In this document: positions 1 through 13,969 of the stretch, piece by piece | Numbering within the stretch: the stretch's first letter is position 1 | How the letters are laid out: every line of letters begins with the position of its first letter | Assembly (NCBI RefSeq): GCF_035582795.1 | Contig: NC_134368.1 | Coordinates: forward strand, 27,694,001 to 27,758,000 | Length of the DNA stretch: 64,000 nucleotides | Reading direction: 5' to 3' | From: Mycteria americana | Lineage: Eukaryota; Chordata; Aves; Ciconiiformes; Ciconiidae | Notes under the pieces: model-generated | Database searches by the model: none | What the model saw: the letters and a program-made list of their open reading frames with translations, nothing else | Told to the model about the DNA's origin: nothing | Made by a program: the position numbers and the translations under genes

Positions 1-3000
1 GGCATCCCAGCTGAAACACGCCTAGCGCAAGTTTCACTGAAATACCGTTTTCTGCCCTTGCAACGTAGGCCAGCAGTCAGTCATCACCTCACAGGAGTAA
101 AATCCAAAACGTGCTGCTTGCCTGGATGGTAGCAACAACAGGCCTCCTCTGGCAACACAATCATTCCTAACGTCCAACTTGCATCCAAAGTTCTCAGTTC
201 AAAAAATTAATACAGTTAAAGAAATTCACATCTCACAGTCAGTATTTTGGGGGGACATTCCCTGTCATGTCGCCTGTCCTTTGCACCTCTCGTGCAGGGT
301 TTCCTCAGACCTAAAGCCAGCCTTGGTCTCACCTGAGGGAGGACACGTCATCACAAGAGAGGACGGCACGACTTCATCTGCGAGGCCGAGGAGCAGGTCT
401 AACATCACACGCCAGCTACCTCGCGATAGCATGAGGCACCTTAAGAGACAAGGGAGCTGAGGACATCAGATAGACATCTGGGCAGCTCTGACCTCGGCTG
501 GCCCGCTCCTAAGCCCACTTCTGCACTTCTCCAGTTCTGCAAGTTGCTTGGTCCCCATAGCTTTTATTATTGTAGGTCACACCTCTGAGCAACCTAATCA
601 TGCTTGTTACAATACGCTGTGGAAGCGAGGAAGCCTTCTTCAGGGACAGCTTGAGGACAGTGTAAACCCCATCACAGCAGCAGGACCTAAACACAGCATC
701 TACCTACGCAATTTCATTTTTGATGCAGGAAAAAAGTCAAGACAAGACTTGCTGTTCTCCCTTCTCTCCTTCCACAGTGGCCTGCGATTCATTTTTGAAG
801 ACAAAAATTCTCGTTTCTAATATATATGAAATGTTTATGCTTGCCTGACTTGACATGGAAAGGACAGCATAAAAAGAGTAACTGGGTCAGGGGAGCAATT
901 ATCAAAAGTTAGATTAATGTGGAAAAATCCATGTGACAACAGGAAAACCAGTAGATCTAAAAATTCCTGTAGGCATGCCATTTCTTAACTTTGTATTTAA
1001 AGCATCTAATTAAAAGCTGACAACCCCATGCTAACATTATAAATACTTTGCTCTTTATCTTTTGTTTTAAGAAAAAGGTTGTTTTAAACACAGAAATTGT
1101 TATACCATGAAATAGCAATGAGCATACGAAGAAAACGAGCATGTAGAAGTCTCCTAAGACTACTCCTGTTCAGAAGCAAGAAAGCAAGCTTCCTGATCTC
1201 AATTCTTACAGTGAGCTGCCTCTCTACAATAACAGTTCAATTTCTGAAGCCATCTCTGGTGCCTCTTAAGGTGACAGCACTACAGTTAGACTTCCCAATA
1301 GACTTGCCTTTTTTTTTTTTTAAATACCTGCTCCCCATCACAGGGGATCAAACCCAGACTGTTATTTCACTACAGTGCTTTGCCTCTGTCAATCTTCAGT
1401 AGCCACTTAGTAAAACCAATCTGCTCCAGCTGCATTACTCTCACCTTGCAAAACTGAGAGGTTCTCTGCAACTGAAGGTCCTTTAAAGGAACTGTTTTGC
1501 TTTAAGTTTAAGCAGTTTATTGAGCTTAAGATCCTGTGGTGCTTTCTAGTTATTGCTAACTATGAAAACATCAATTTCAAAAGCACTAATAATTTTACTA
1601 CCATTTTCCATATGGTGTGCAGATACTTTCTACCTCAGATTGTATTAGGCTCCAGAAGAGCCAAGCGTTCACGTGGGCACTGCTCTGCCTGGAAGAAAAG
1701 GTTCTTTCAAACACAGCTTTTGAGAGGCAGAAACACGGTTCATCCATGAGCCTGCCACATTCAACTGACAGCCCTTTGGAAAATGCTAGTTTTTAATCAT
1801 CCATTTTTACCAACCAGCTGGGGCCGTTTGACAAGCTTTGGATTTTTGGCCTCCCTCAAGGCCTTTTAAAACTTCCTGTTGCTCTGTGAAAGCATTTGAG
1901 TTAGCTTATGCTTCTGAACTAGAAATAATAAGAGCTAGACACTACTACACTAGGAATGGCCCAGAAAACGCAAAGGAACATAGCTTGTGTGTGAAACTCC
2001 TAGACCCAAACTTCAGTTTCTCTGAAAACAAAACAAGTTTATTCTCAAATTTAGGTACTTTTAGAATCTTTCAGGACAAACTCCAGCCTCTCCTTAAAAT
2101 AGACAAAGGAGGGAAAGAAAGAAACCTAGAAAACATTTTTAAGTGACTTTATACTGTACTTAGTACAGAGTATGCCTCCCCACTGCTCCACAGAAGAGTT
2201 TTATTTCAAGGTTAGTGCCTACTTTCGTGCAAGTGATTTAGGCTTATTTTACTGCTGCGTTTTGCAGCCCATTTCATCATTTAACTCCTCTGTGTAATTA
2301 AAATTCCTCTTCATCTATTTATGTGCTAGCTCCTGCCTCCACCTGAGCCCTCTGGCAAGTGCCCTTCCTGAGCCAGCCTTTAGGAGCATCAGTATCTTCA
2401 TTTTGGAATCACAGGGTATGTGCATCACTCTCCTTAGAGCATCTCCTCTGCCATTTTTTACAATCTGTGCAAATGCAGCTTAATCCTCTACCATGATGGA
2501 TCTAGAATTTCAACACCTCCTTTTGAGCTCACCTTCTGCAAGGAGGCTTCACACCTTTCACATTGCATTTAGCCATGCCAAAAACATTTGCTTGCAATCT
2601 CAGTTCAAAGAGCAACCCCAAAATGGGGAAAGCCCAGTTCCCCGCTCGAACGCTGGATGCTTGAGGAAGTTCTCAAGCATTCGCATTCAGCAGCAGGGAA
2701 AACTCGGGATGTGCTAATATCACATGCCAAGCAAGAACACCCTATGAGAGCCTGATGCCGCTATGCAATCAGTATTCACCCCATTAGTTTGAGAGAACTA
2801 CTGACACTAGTCAAACATCAGCATCCCATGAATTTTCCATCCCTGTACAGCAGCAAAAGCAGTATAAGCAGCAGGAGGTAAAGCTCAAAACTAGTTAGGT
2901 TTGAAGTTGGATCAGTCACTCGGCGTCTCCTGAATCAGCTCCACGCCGTCTACTCCTGGTTTTACCACCGGCAAGTTGTGTGGGTTAGCAGCCTTATTTT

Positions 3001-5620
3001 AAACCTTGGCATACACGCTAGTTAAATAATCCACAGATTTAAAATATCCTCAGGACTTAGACATGAACCTTAACAGCTTTCTGGGAGTAATAGGATTTAT
3101 TGGGCCAAAAATTAAGGTGTTACAAACTCAAATTTCTGATTTATAGCAGAAGCTCATATTTCTTAATTTAAGTCCTAGTGCAAGCTGGAATACTGTCAGC
3201 CAGATTGAGTGTAATTTTTTCCAGCTCTATATTTACACTTCAAGGATTATGCAGAAGCACAGAGCAGAAGCAGAGAAGCCAGCCAAATGCCTCGACGTGA
3301 ACCTTGTGGGGAAGGTTCATAGAAGTTTGGCTTATCTGTGTTCAAACGGGTTTTCAAAGCAGTATAGATCTAGACATCCATGAGAACTCAAGGAAGGAGG
3401 ACCCAAGCTTTAAATTTAGGAAAATAATTGTTTTACCTTGCACATGCACAAAAACTTGGACAAGCATTGCGAGGAAGGCGGGTTTCTCTTCTGCCATGGA
3501 AGGAGGCGCAGCTGAAGAATTTCAGCCTCGCCCATGTAAAATTAGCTATTTATTTTGGATAAATCCCACAAAATGTTTTCCACCCAGCTAGCACTCCTAC
3601 CTGCTGGTTTAGCAGCAGTGGACTGAAGCGCTGTGCTGCAGGATGGCAAGCGGCCAGCTGCAGACTCCTGTGCCTCTTCAGAGACAGGGACGACAGGTCT
3701 GCTCATTAAAGCCTCCGGGTTACTGCAAGGCAAGGACAGAGGCAGCTCTTGGCTGCCACATCTCTCGGGCTCCCAGTGTCACCAGAGCCACTGCTACCAG
3801 GGAAATGCCTTTCATACAACTCTTACCAGCAAGGTCTGTCGCAAATTTAAGGATGCACCTCGCCATATCCTGCCTGTCAGCCGTTCCCATCACTGCAACA
3901 TGCGCGCACATGTTGGAAAGGAGAGAGAAGAGAGAGCATCACCTCCTAGTCAGGAGGTGATGGCTGGCCTGGGGAAGCACTGAGGGATACCCCTTTTTCT
4001 GACCAAAAATGAGTAAGTAAAACCACATCGCACCATTGCATCTGTTGCTACACGCTGGCTGGCCAAAACAAGAGCATGGAGACTGTATTTCAGAACCAGC
4101 ATGCGGTAGTGCTGGCTGATTTTTAGCCCAAAGCAGGCTAGGAAACAACTGAAACATGACTCCTGCCATGTACCCCATGACTCCTGGGGTACAAACCTTT
4201 AACGATGCTCCGAGAGTCCCATCACTCCAGGACTTTCTTGACATGAAGCCTCACTGACATCCCTGGGAGCCTCCCAATTGTCCCTCTTGATCCCCCTTCC
4301 CCAAACTGATCCCTCACTGAAAATACCTGAATTTTCTGTGGTCTTCCATTAGAGTTACACTTCAGTACAAGGCCATCACAGTATCAACACGCTGTTAGGC
4401 TGCAAAGACACATTTCCCAGGGACCGCTTACGCAGTTTCCCTGACAAACAGCACCATCTTTATCACATTAGGACATATGTATATTGGTTTTCAAAAAAAG
4501 ACTTACTGGTCCCTAAACACCCATATGCCTCTAACAGAGAGCGTCCTATATTTTGGCATATATAGGACTATTATGTTTACCCAAGTTTAAATGCACACTT
4601 GCAAAGGGAAACATACAGGGTATTTTACGGAAAAAGTTTAGATGTGCCAAGAATTGGCAACAAATGCAGTTAGATGAATGCTGATGTAACAGCATGCAAA
4701 AATCATAAAAATAAGGTTAAAACACATTTATATAGTCAAGCATGGTTTGCTAGCAGCTCTTGCACGTGCTTAAATAACAGCACATGTTTAAAGCCAACAT
4801 TGCTTTGTCACCAAGTTATTTCAATATCCTTGGGTAGTCATCTTACCAGCCTACAAACTTATCTAACAGTAAGTCCAATCTCAAACATTTCTGAGAAGCA
4901 AACACCAAATAATTAAAAACATTTTTCTTTTTTCAAATACACAGGTATCATCAAACATTTTTCTTATATTTGATAACTTCTTAAGCTAACAAACCTCAAA
5001 CTCCTCAAAAAAAATCAATCTTATTTGCCTGAATACATGCAGCTTTTCATATACAGTTAAACCACTCCCTTTACCGATGGTTCTCACGTTGTTTCACTGT
5101 CTTCCTGAAGTGTGGTAGGAAAAACCAGGGGGGGGAGGGGAAAAAAAAAAAAAAAAAAAAAAAAAAGGCAAGCAGGCTCCCACAGGACTCTAAAAATATG
5201 AGTTATTTCCCAAGTAGGCAATTCTCACTATCTTTCAGATTCAAGTGAAATTATCCTTATAACCTTTCCCTTTACTTATCAGTATCTATTCAATTTCTGT
5301 TGTATTTTTAAGCTGACTTTTATATCTATACCTTTGGGGAAAAAAAATCATCAGAGTAAAACTTAATTTCTTAAAGGGCAAAGATTTTTTTTTAACATTT
5401 CAATTTCTTCTAAAAATCTCACACCATAACAAGAATTTAACAGTAAGTAACAGAGAGTACAATGCTGTTTTGTTAGCCTGGATTGACAGAAAATCTGGGT
5501 AGCGTATTGCCATTTTACACAAGCACACAGCCACCGCGCGCTGCTATCTTGTGAAATTATATATCATTGAGATGGGGTTTTAATCTATCAACATTTTTAA
5601 TAGGCTTCAAAGCCTCCAGT
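1..5620. other. AT-rich noncoding stretch, no gene seen
   Basis: Short open frames occur on both strands, but none resembles a known protein or has a convincing exon structure. The only clear low-complexity tracts are a T-run at 1309-1321 and the G/A tract at 5128-5166. It is most likely intron of the minus-strand gene. Confidence 0.6.
5128..5166. repeat. Simple repeat: G-rich run followed by 26 A
   Basis: Eight G, one A and four G are followed directly by an unbroken run of 26 adenines (5141-5166). No retroposon body is recognisable upstream, so it is called a low-complexity tract and not a poly(A) tail. Length is likely polymorphic and prone to sequencing error. Confidence 0.85.
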
Positions 5621-5624
5621 TACC

Positions 5625-5950
5625 CAGGTCCGCCCTGCTCCCGCCGCAGCGATGGGAAGGAGCAGACTGGTGACGCTCGTGCCACCCCACACGTCCCCTG
5701 CCCTCTGCGGCCGGCGGGCTCGTGCGAGGGCAGCACAGCTTCCCACCCCGCTTCCTTCGCGCCTGCGGCGAACGCTCCTCTCCCAGACTGCGGCACTCTC
5801 CTGCAGCAACAAGACTGGAGCAACACGGGACCGTTACGGGTGCTAAACGATGGCATACGCAGGTCTCTGCGGTACGGCAGAGGAGAGGGCAGAGCTGCAG
5901 CAAGAAGAGGAAGAGGACGAGGGCTAGTGCTATGGTGCGGTCTCTCTACT
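5625..5950. promoter_or_regulatory. Small CpG-rich block inside the presumed APBB2 intron
   Basis: About 300 bp of GC-rich sequence with many CpG dinucleotides sits abruptly in AT-rich surroundings. Unmethylated CpG blocks usually mark promoters. On the minus strand its left edge carries a splice-donor-like CCTGG|GTAACT (last exonic base 5624), as expected for an alternative first exon read leftwards. Open frames through it on both strands are explained by GC content. It could also be an old GC-rich retroposed fragment. Confidence 0.45.
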
Positions 5951-8944
5951 AGTGCTGGATTTCCTTTTCCAAGCCACATCAGCCCCACACCACCCCTCCG
6001 CCTCCCCGGAGATCAGGTACCCACTCCGTCACCGCAGCACTGGACTGCCTCTATCCTAGCAGCGGGGCTTCTCCCCAGATGTTTTAAGACATTGAAACAG
6101 ACCTCAAACTTTCCTGGTATGGCAACACAGACTTTGCCTGTTGTCCATTTCCTACATTTTCCTGTGTCGGAGGAAAATGACTTTATACACCCAGGAAAAA
6201 TGGCCATTTAAGCTTTCAAGAGGGAAGAAAAAACAGCAAGAAACTTTTGCATAAACTACTTTCATTCCTTTGAAATACTTTACACCATTCTATTAAAAGG
6301 AGTTACCAGAAATCTAACTCTGTCCTAATACTTTTACCCTTGTGCCTCTTTCTGCTGACCAGCATCAAGACAGTGATTTAGACAGCATGCAATCAGCACC
6401 AGCCATTTCACAGTCAAACAGAAGTTTCCCATGACAAAACTGCTGGGACACCCCCGGCTTGCCGCTCCACCTGGGTGCGTGCCCCGGTGAGACCACGCGC
6501 TCCCCAAAGAGCACCGTTTTACACCCAGATGGGTATCAGGGAAACGATCCCATGGAGATCCTGCCTCTCCTGCTCACATACACAGGATGCTAACGAGACA
6601 AGGTCATCACGTAGTGCTGGAGGTTCCCTAATACTGCGCGTACCAGTAACACCCAGGTTTCCTACTGTATTTACTTCCAGATGAATCTTTCCCTAAGTTC
6701 ATAGACTGTGCCCTACATGTATATATCTTCAACTCATTTAAACAACCTAATTAAACTATCTTTCCATTACGCTGCGCTTATATCCCAATTTAATCTGGCA
6801 AGCACTGAATTCTCCATGTGAGAGCAACCCTCCTCCTTATTTCTCTTCCCTGCAATTCCCTTTCATCTTTCACACTGGTTCTCTGCACAGCTTCCTCCAT
6901 AACTACACAATTCAATACCTTGCTAAGAAACATCCCTTCCTAACAATAATCCTCTTTACGTTTGCCTTGTTAATTCTATTTGCAAACATGAGAGCATGAA
7001 TTAGTTGTCATATTTACCCAAACTACTGCTTCCAGTTCCTTATAATGAAATTCTATATTAAATACATAGATGGCTTAATGTCAAGCTCCTCATTTGCTGA
7101 ATTAGGCAGCTGGCCAGTAAGCACCCTGCAGCATCTCCCTCCAACCCATCTGAGAAATTATACTTACGAGGTTTCCAATAAAGGCTTAAATAATTTGTGC
7201 CAATATTAGTCACACCAAATTATTGTCATTTAATAACTGTTTGGAGGGCTTTCTACCCCAAGAACACTGCAAAGGAATGACATGTTTCTACAACAGACAA
7301 CAACAAAATATGTAAAGTTCATGGTAGTTTCTTCTGTTCAAAGAAGTTAATTCATAAAGGTAGGGAACATTTAGTGCCTGCCAGCTTCCTTCCTTTAGAA
7401 TTTGTCCTTTACACACAATAATTATACCAGGAAACCTCCCTCCATAACCAGCCAACAGACATAAGAAAAAAATCAGTTGTGACTAACAGTCCTGCACGAA
7501 ACGCATTTTAGCACCGCTACCAAATCCAAGGGGTATTTTTAAACACTTATTCTACACTTGAAATCTGCAGAAGTAGTTTAGAAATGTTCCTTTTGGTGCC
7601 TTTGAAAATTAAACTGCAGTTGCACTAAAGGGAAAAAAACCCCCAACCTTCAACAAAAGAACTAAACACACCGCAAAACTGCTTAAAAGCGTATCATAGC
7701 AAAGCATGTCTAATGCTTCCAGGAGGGTTTTCCCAAGGGCAGGCAGAGCTGATGCTTGTCTGACGGGATGTGTTACCTGGGGTGCAATATAACCCGGCAA
7801 GGAAGACAAAGGAAAGAGAAAGATTTCTGTTAGATTTCTACAGAAAAAAAGGACAGCCAAACAGTAAGAACTAGATGACTAAATCAGTGGGGTACAACTC
7901 TATTTTGGCATAGCTACAGGAGGACACCACTGAGATTTTAGCAAAGTTTTTTAAATTGTGAAGTCCAAAAGATTAAACTGCCAAATATAAGTCTGCCAGT
8001 TTTCTTAAAGTACTTTACAGCAGCAGCACTATTCATAAGGTAAAACAAACCAGAATTACAAACACTGGCTATCCGGTATTGAGATCAGAAGCAAAAATGT
8101 ACATATTTTATTTTGCAGCAAACCTTCCTCTATCACATATTATTACTCTTCATGCACTACTACTCAAGTTAGTAGTTTACATTCACGAATATCCTAGAGT
8201 AAACCGCATCTGACTTCATTCATCTGAGATCAGCGTGCAGTATCAAACAAGCGGAGTGCAGACTACTGATAAAGGCAGAAATCTGCATCTAGTTAATCAT
8301 CCTAATTGTTATGCAGACCACTTTAAAAAGGCACTAATCAGTGTTATACACAGATGCAAAGATTGTTCAGTAGTAGAAGTCACCATCTAAACGCTTACCC
8401 AAACAAATATCACATTTTCAGGGGAGACGGAAGCTCAGCACATTTTAGTTAAAAAAAAGGAAAATAGATTTGATGGTAGGACACAGAACTTAGAGGTTCA
8501 CCTTAGATCTTAAGCTAAATCGAGTTTGATCTTTTGAAAGCATAAAAAAACCCGCCACACAAGGTCTACTTGCCATCCTGCAGGTGATGGAGGCCAAGTG
8601 CCCACTGTCTTTGTCAGGGCAGACTCCTACACTCATTTCCCATCACCTCGCTGCAGGGTCTGCCCTTCTACCCTTGGTGACAGGCTTACGAAACCAGGAC
8701 CTCTCAGATGAGGCACAGCTAAACCAGCATCCATTAGCCATCCCAGGGCACTCTCTGCAATGCTTTGGTCAAATTCTTCTGCCAGACCTCTGTAACCTCC
8801 CGCTTGAAACATCCTTTGCAGAAGGTGAATGGAAAGCGGCAAAAGACACAACAAACTCCGTGGGGAACCAGGGAAGTACAGAGCTGCAAAGCCTGACACC
8901 TCTACTGGGCTAATAATTAACTCAACCGATGCTAATGATAGAAG
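5951..8944. other. Noncoding stretch, nothing recognised
   Basis: Ordinary AT-rich DNA with short chance open frames. No repeat family, RNA gene or exon was recognised. Confidence 0.55.
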
Positions 8945-9995
8945 GAGATAATTTGGTCACCTGGATAAACAGTCTGCTGGAGAAGAGTCAGTACAGTTTG
9001 TACAGAGAGAAACCCTGCCTAACAAACCTTTGAGTGCCAAACATGGACAAGGTACACCCATTCATTCTGATCTATCTGAACTTCCAAAAGGACTTCAACC
9101 AAGTCCCTTACCAAAAACTAAGGGCTTTCTTAAGGAAACTAGGCAGGCAGAGGTAAGAGGAAAGTCCTGTGTGGAAAGATAGATGGTCGAAAAATAGAAA
9201 CAGGGTAAGGATAAGAGTGAACAGTCTCTTCTTGGAGGGAACAGAAGTCACCAGTGAAGTTCAGCAGAGACACGTGCTCAGACTTTGGCTGTTTGACACA
9301 TTCACGTGAGACAAGGAAAGGGGAATGAGCAGTGAGCTGAGGAAGTTTGCTGATGCCAAAAAAATGTATTGTGGTAGCAAGGCCAGGATGCGAGGAATTC
9401 CAGACAATCCTGGGAGACCCGAGTCGATAACGCTGCAGAGGAAAGCTAATGCAAATAAACACAAGAAGTATAAGAAGATGCACATGGGAAAGACACAACC
9501 ACTGCTATACATAACTGAGGGATTCCAAACTGACGTACTCCTGAGCAACATCTTGACATTACAATTTTACAGATTCATGAAACTAACTCACTAGCAGTCC
9601 AAAAAGCAAATCAAACATTACAAATCATTGAGAAAGAAAACAAAACATGGTTATGCCACTGTCTAGCTCACCTACATGTTGAAAACTGTATATAGCCCAG
9701 ATCCTCCCATCCTAAAAGGACGTGTAGAACTGGGATAGACTCCTGGAAAGGGATGCTCACATTCCGGAATGGCTTCCATACAAAGAACATCTGAATAGGC
9801 AACTCTTCAGGCAGGTCAAAAGCGAACTTGATGAGGAAGACAGAGGCCTACAAAATCATGAGTGGCATAACACAGGATCACTAACCACCTCTGCCACACA
9901 AGAGCTAAGAGCCGCCAAATGAAGGAAGCCAGCTGAGAACATGCAGAAGGAGGGAATTCTTTACACAGCCAGAAGCAGAGCCACAGACAAGCAGC
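8945..9995 (+). mobile_element. Old CR1 LINE fragment (reverse-transcriptase region to 3' part)
   Basis: Around 9066-9125 the plus strand reads as a decayed version of the CR1 reverse-transcriptase block (DLIYLDFQKAFDKVPHQKL-like). It is followed near 9340 by the segment corresponding to 'AKFADD', and near 9440-9500 and 9740-9900 by the downstream portion (for example 'GGCCTACAAAATCATGAGTGG'-type sequence). Frameshifts and stops are frequent, so it codes for nothing now. It resembles the older CR1 type abundant in turtles and crocodilians more than the young bird subfamilies. Ends are approximate and the order is collinear with a CR1 body. Confidence 0.85.
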
Positions 9996-11812
9996 ACTCC
10001 TGGCCATGGAGGCTGCAATGAGGTCCCAGGGGGCTGCAGACAGACCAGAGAAGCATTTGGAACCAAAAGCCACCAAATGTTTCGAAACAGTGAAAGGGTG
10101 CACCCAGCTCTGGCAACCCCAAGCTGAGAACAGCCAGAGGCTCAGAGAACATCTGTAGAAGAGGTTTTCAGTAAGGTCATCCTGTTCTGATTTTTCCTTG
10201 GGCATCTGCTTATAGGGCAGGGCGGGGGAGAGGTTGCAGAAGACAACGGATCAAAAAGGGAGCAGGCTGAAGGTAAAGGGTTAAAAAAAATAGGAAACTA
10301 AAGCAGGACACTACACAGAGCATCCCAACAGCACCCTCTGTTCCTTAAAGCTCTGGGGACAGCAGTGATTAGTCCTCTGCCCAGACCCATAATGAGACAA
10401 GGAAAGAGAAACAGGCAGAGATCCTGGGATCCTGCCCATCAAGTCTGGAGCCCATCAGCCTACGGAGCTGTGGCCAGCTCAGACAGGGGCAGGAGGAGGC
10501 TGGCAAGAAAATCCCATTCTTTCATAGGGTGGCAGATAGGAAAGCTATAAATCAAAAAAACACCCATAAGCTCAGGAAGAGGCTTTGGAGGAGCCAGAAG
10601 AGGAACTGCAGCCTCATGCATTAGATGTACATGTCCCAAGGTCTCCTTTTCCCTGCAAAAGGGATGTGAGTCACAGAGTCAATGAAGCACATCATAAATG
10701 CACCCATTTTAACCTCTCCTTGATTAATTTTCTCACATTTTATTTCAGCGGGCAACAGATTAGCCTGAAGTATAAGTCAGCCTGCAAGAGCATCTCATCC
10801 CTCCTGATGGCAAGAGATCACTTTCTGCTACAGGGCAAGGAAACAATGCAGAAGCACTTAGAGGCATCTCCAAGGTGCTGCTTGGAGGTGAAACCAGCCA
10901 CCATGTAGCTTGCTCAAGTCCTGTGTGGCATACTGGGCTACAGAGATGAACCCTTGGTTTGGCCCATCACAGCTGCTCTTTCATTTCTATACTTATTACA
11001 CCTCCTAGAAGCGGTCAGGTACTGCTGACAGTCATAGGACCCATTACATAGCATCCGCAGCTTGTTGTATTCTGTTGCACACATAATATTTTTAGAACCG
11101 ACTACAGACTTCCGTACAAGTTTAACTACTGCAACCACCACACTAGATAACTCTCAGCTGTTCTGCATAACAGCAAATGAGACAAACCCCATGCACAACT
11201 AGCTCAACTAGACTTGTTTTCAAGTTTGCTTTAAACTTAATTTATTCCAGTCCTCCAGTCACAGCATAGCTTGGAGCACTGGTCTCTGCTCACACCATCT
11301 GGGTCTGCTGTACAGCCCCCCAAAAAACTCCTTTTTTTAGAGGATTTATGAATTACTTCAATAGGAATAAAAAAGGTTTTCTGCAGTTCATTTTTTAATC
11401 CAAAGGATAATAAGCTCAAACAGCTCACACACACACTAATGTATAGTCTCGTTTTGCACAGTTTTGACTTAAAGAAAAAGGAATTTCCACACAATTAGAT
11501 GCAGCTGTAAGCCAACATTGATTATTTTGGAGGGGAAAAAAACTAACTTGCAAAACATTTCAGAAAGTGGCCACTAAACACATCACAAACCTTTCTAAGT
11601 AGCGATACAAATTGTAAAGCAAGCATTTTATTTTTATGCCAGTTTTGAATGTCAGATTTTAAAAATAAGAAACACTAGCGCAGAAAATCTATATTCAGTT
11701 AACTCAGACGTACAGAAAAGCTTTTCCTGAGTCACCAAGCCCCATCTCCTACTGCCACAGCCAAGCACACGATATCAGCTTCCTCAATATATCCTCAAGA
11801 GCCAGTTAGGGG
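9996..11812. other. Noncoding stretch, nothing recognised
   Basis: Moderate GC content, short chance frames and no identifiable repeat. The first 150 bases may still be decayed CR1 tail. Confidence 0.5.
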
Positions 11813-12062
11813 CTTTGCTCCCACTTCTCCCATTTGAAGGTTGTTCTAGAACCTCACTCCATTTAGGGAAGAAACTGTCTAAATTCCAGCTTAAGTTTAT
11901 TCATGCCAGTTTATATCTGTTTGTTCTTGTGCCAACATTGTTCTTTAGCTTAAATAGCTCCTCTCCCTTTCTAGTGTTTATATCCCTGCTGTATTTGCAG
12001 ATTGCAATCATATCCCCTCTCAGGCCTCATTTGCTAGGCTAAACAAGCCAGGCTTTCCTTGT
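11813..12062 (-). mobile_element. Old CR1-type LINE 3' fragment, minus orientation
   Basis: The plus strand matches the reverse complement of the 3' region of an ancient CR1-like family. It reads through 'TTCTTGTGCCAACATTG', 'AATAGCTCCTCTCCCT', 'GCAATCATATCCCCTCTCAG' and 'GCTAGGCTAAACAAGCCAGG', in the order of the family consensus as I know it. No open frame is retained. Confidence 0.75.
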
Positions 12063-13969
12063 CTTCTCTGGAAAAACTGGCATTTCTTTCCCCCAGCCCC
12101 TCTCTGCACCTGTCCCACCCACAGCACAGGTGAGAGGACCTATGCCTGGCACTCCCCAGGAGCTCACACCCATCCCACCACCCCTCCCTGCCAGCTCTAC
12201 CGTCGCCTTTACTTTCTCCATGGCAGCAGGACAGCAGCAGCTTGGTCAGAGACGAGCTAACGCACCCAGCACATCTCCTGCTCTGCTGTTCCCAGCAGCA
12301 GAGCTCCTTGCTCACAGCAGGGAACAAAGGCAAGACATCATCTTCTACTAGCAAGAGATGTACACATCATATAGTTTGTTTTCAGCGTGGATGATATGTT
12401 CAAGCGTAACTGCACATCCTAGGTCAGAGCTTCCAAAGTGCATAGATCTGCCATCTGACAGATGACAGAGATGTAATCAATTGATTACCTACCAACTATC
12501 AGAATTTTAGTTTTTCACAGCCTCTGCTTAAAAAAATCCTTACAGTAGGCAATCTCAAGTACTCAAATTCCTTCCTAACTAGCTCCCAAAATCACCACTC
12601 TCTTCAGCTCAAACCCTGTAGCAGCCCTCTCTAGGCTCCTCAGGCATTTCCTAAGGAAGTCACCATCCCTCCTGACCAAGGGCACAGCAGAGTCCACCCA
12701 ATGCCCCACCAAAAATGACCATTTTTGTCACTGTTCCTGACTTAGCTATAGAACTGAAAAACAAAAGAAATAATCCAGATTTCCAAGTCATGCATCCCCT
12801 CTCCTAGGAAATGATTCCCACACTGTTGTGGTCTACTACTTAGATGCCTCCTTCACCGGGAAGGGCACATTCACTCCTGCTGCTTCAGAGCCAAGAATCT
12901 TCCTCCTTGTTACAGCCAAGTCATATATTCTTCATAACACACGATAAAACTATTCTTCCTCCTGAAGAGTTCTCTCCAAAACTTGATTTCCCTTAAGTGG
13001 CCAAAAAACCCAAAAATACAAGCCAAAAAGTATTCCATCAAACACTCATCACTATAAATGCAGAACAAAAATATTCACACTCAGCATGGCTGTTCCACGC
13101 AAGGAAGTTAATGAGCCAAGATTTTGTCCCAAGGTCACCGTAAGAGGATGTCTCTCCCTTTAAGGGCTAGGACATCTGCACGCTTATTTTAACCAAATGC
13201 AATTATGCAGGCAGAAAACAGTTTTGAGCACAAGACAGACAATTCATTCAAGCTTTCAGAAAGTACCAGAGTACTAGATGGCAGGATGATGACATGTCAG
13301 ATCTAGAACGAACTAGAGGAATACACTGGTGAGCCAGAGGACACAGCAAGCCTGCAGCAGCTCAGCAGCAACCCGTACCTCAGCTTCTGGGGCAATACAG
13401 CAGATCCTAGGTGAAGCACTGTAACTTGCTGCAGATACTGTTATCCTCCACAACTTACTGCAGATACCGTTATCCTGTACGGCTACCAACAGCATCCACA
13501 ACACAAAAAGCCTACCAGTCCATCACCAGTGCAGGTTTGGGTTTTTTCTTGGTTTTAGTTATTTTGTGTTCAAAGCACAGAACTGCACTTATCCTCCCTA
13601 GCAAGCAGGAGCCCAGACAAGAATTATAAAACATAGCAAACAAGCAGGCAAAGCAATGAAGTACAAATACGAACCGTTACACTTCCCATTTCATCTGTCT
13701 GAACTCATTCTCTCTCTAGCCGCAATTAGAAGTAGCTCCGTTGCCGTCGCGGGACCCAAGCGAATTCCTGAGAACTTCAAGTGGGATTAAACAGGGTTTT
13801 GTTCCGCATACTGTATTTTTGCACAGTACCATGTGCAACCCCGCGTGCAATCTCAAGTATGATTTAATCACAGAGCTGAACTCGCAAAGCCCACTCTAAT
13901 AACCACAGAAAAAAAAAAAAAAAAAGAAGCTACTTCTACAGGCACTTTTGCCACTTTTCATGCTTACAC
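12063..13969. other. Noncoding stretch next to the CpG island
   Basis: No gene recognised. A run of 17 A lies at 13909-13925, just left of the CpG island. A 30-bp imperfect duplication ('GCAGATACTGTTATCC' at 13433 and 'GCAGATACCGTTATCC' at 13460) is visible. Confidence 0.5.

Noticed and set aside
5141-5166. Run of 26 A considered as the tail of a retroposed pseudogene
   Set aside because: No gene-like body or target-site duplication is seen upstream, and a G-run precedes it directly.
5567-6211. 214-codon plus-strand frame
   Set aside because: It starts in AT-rich sequence, crosses the CpG block and changes composition midway; it has no family resemblance or exon structure.
9816-10205. 129-codon minus-strand frame
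   Set aside because: It is antisense to the 3' part of the old CR1 copy.
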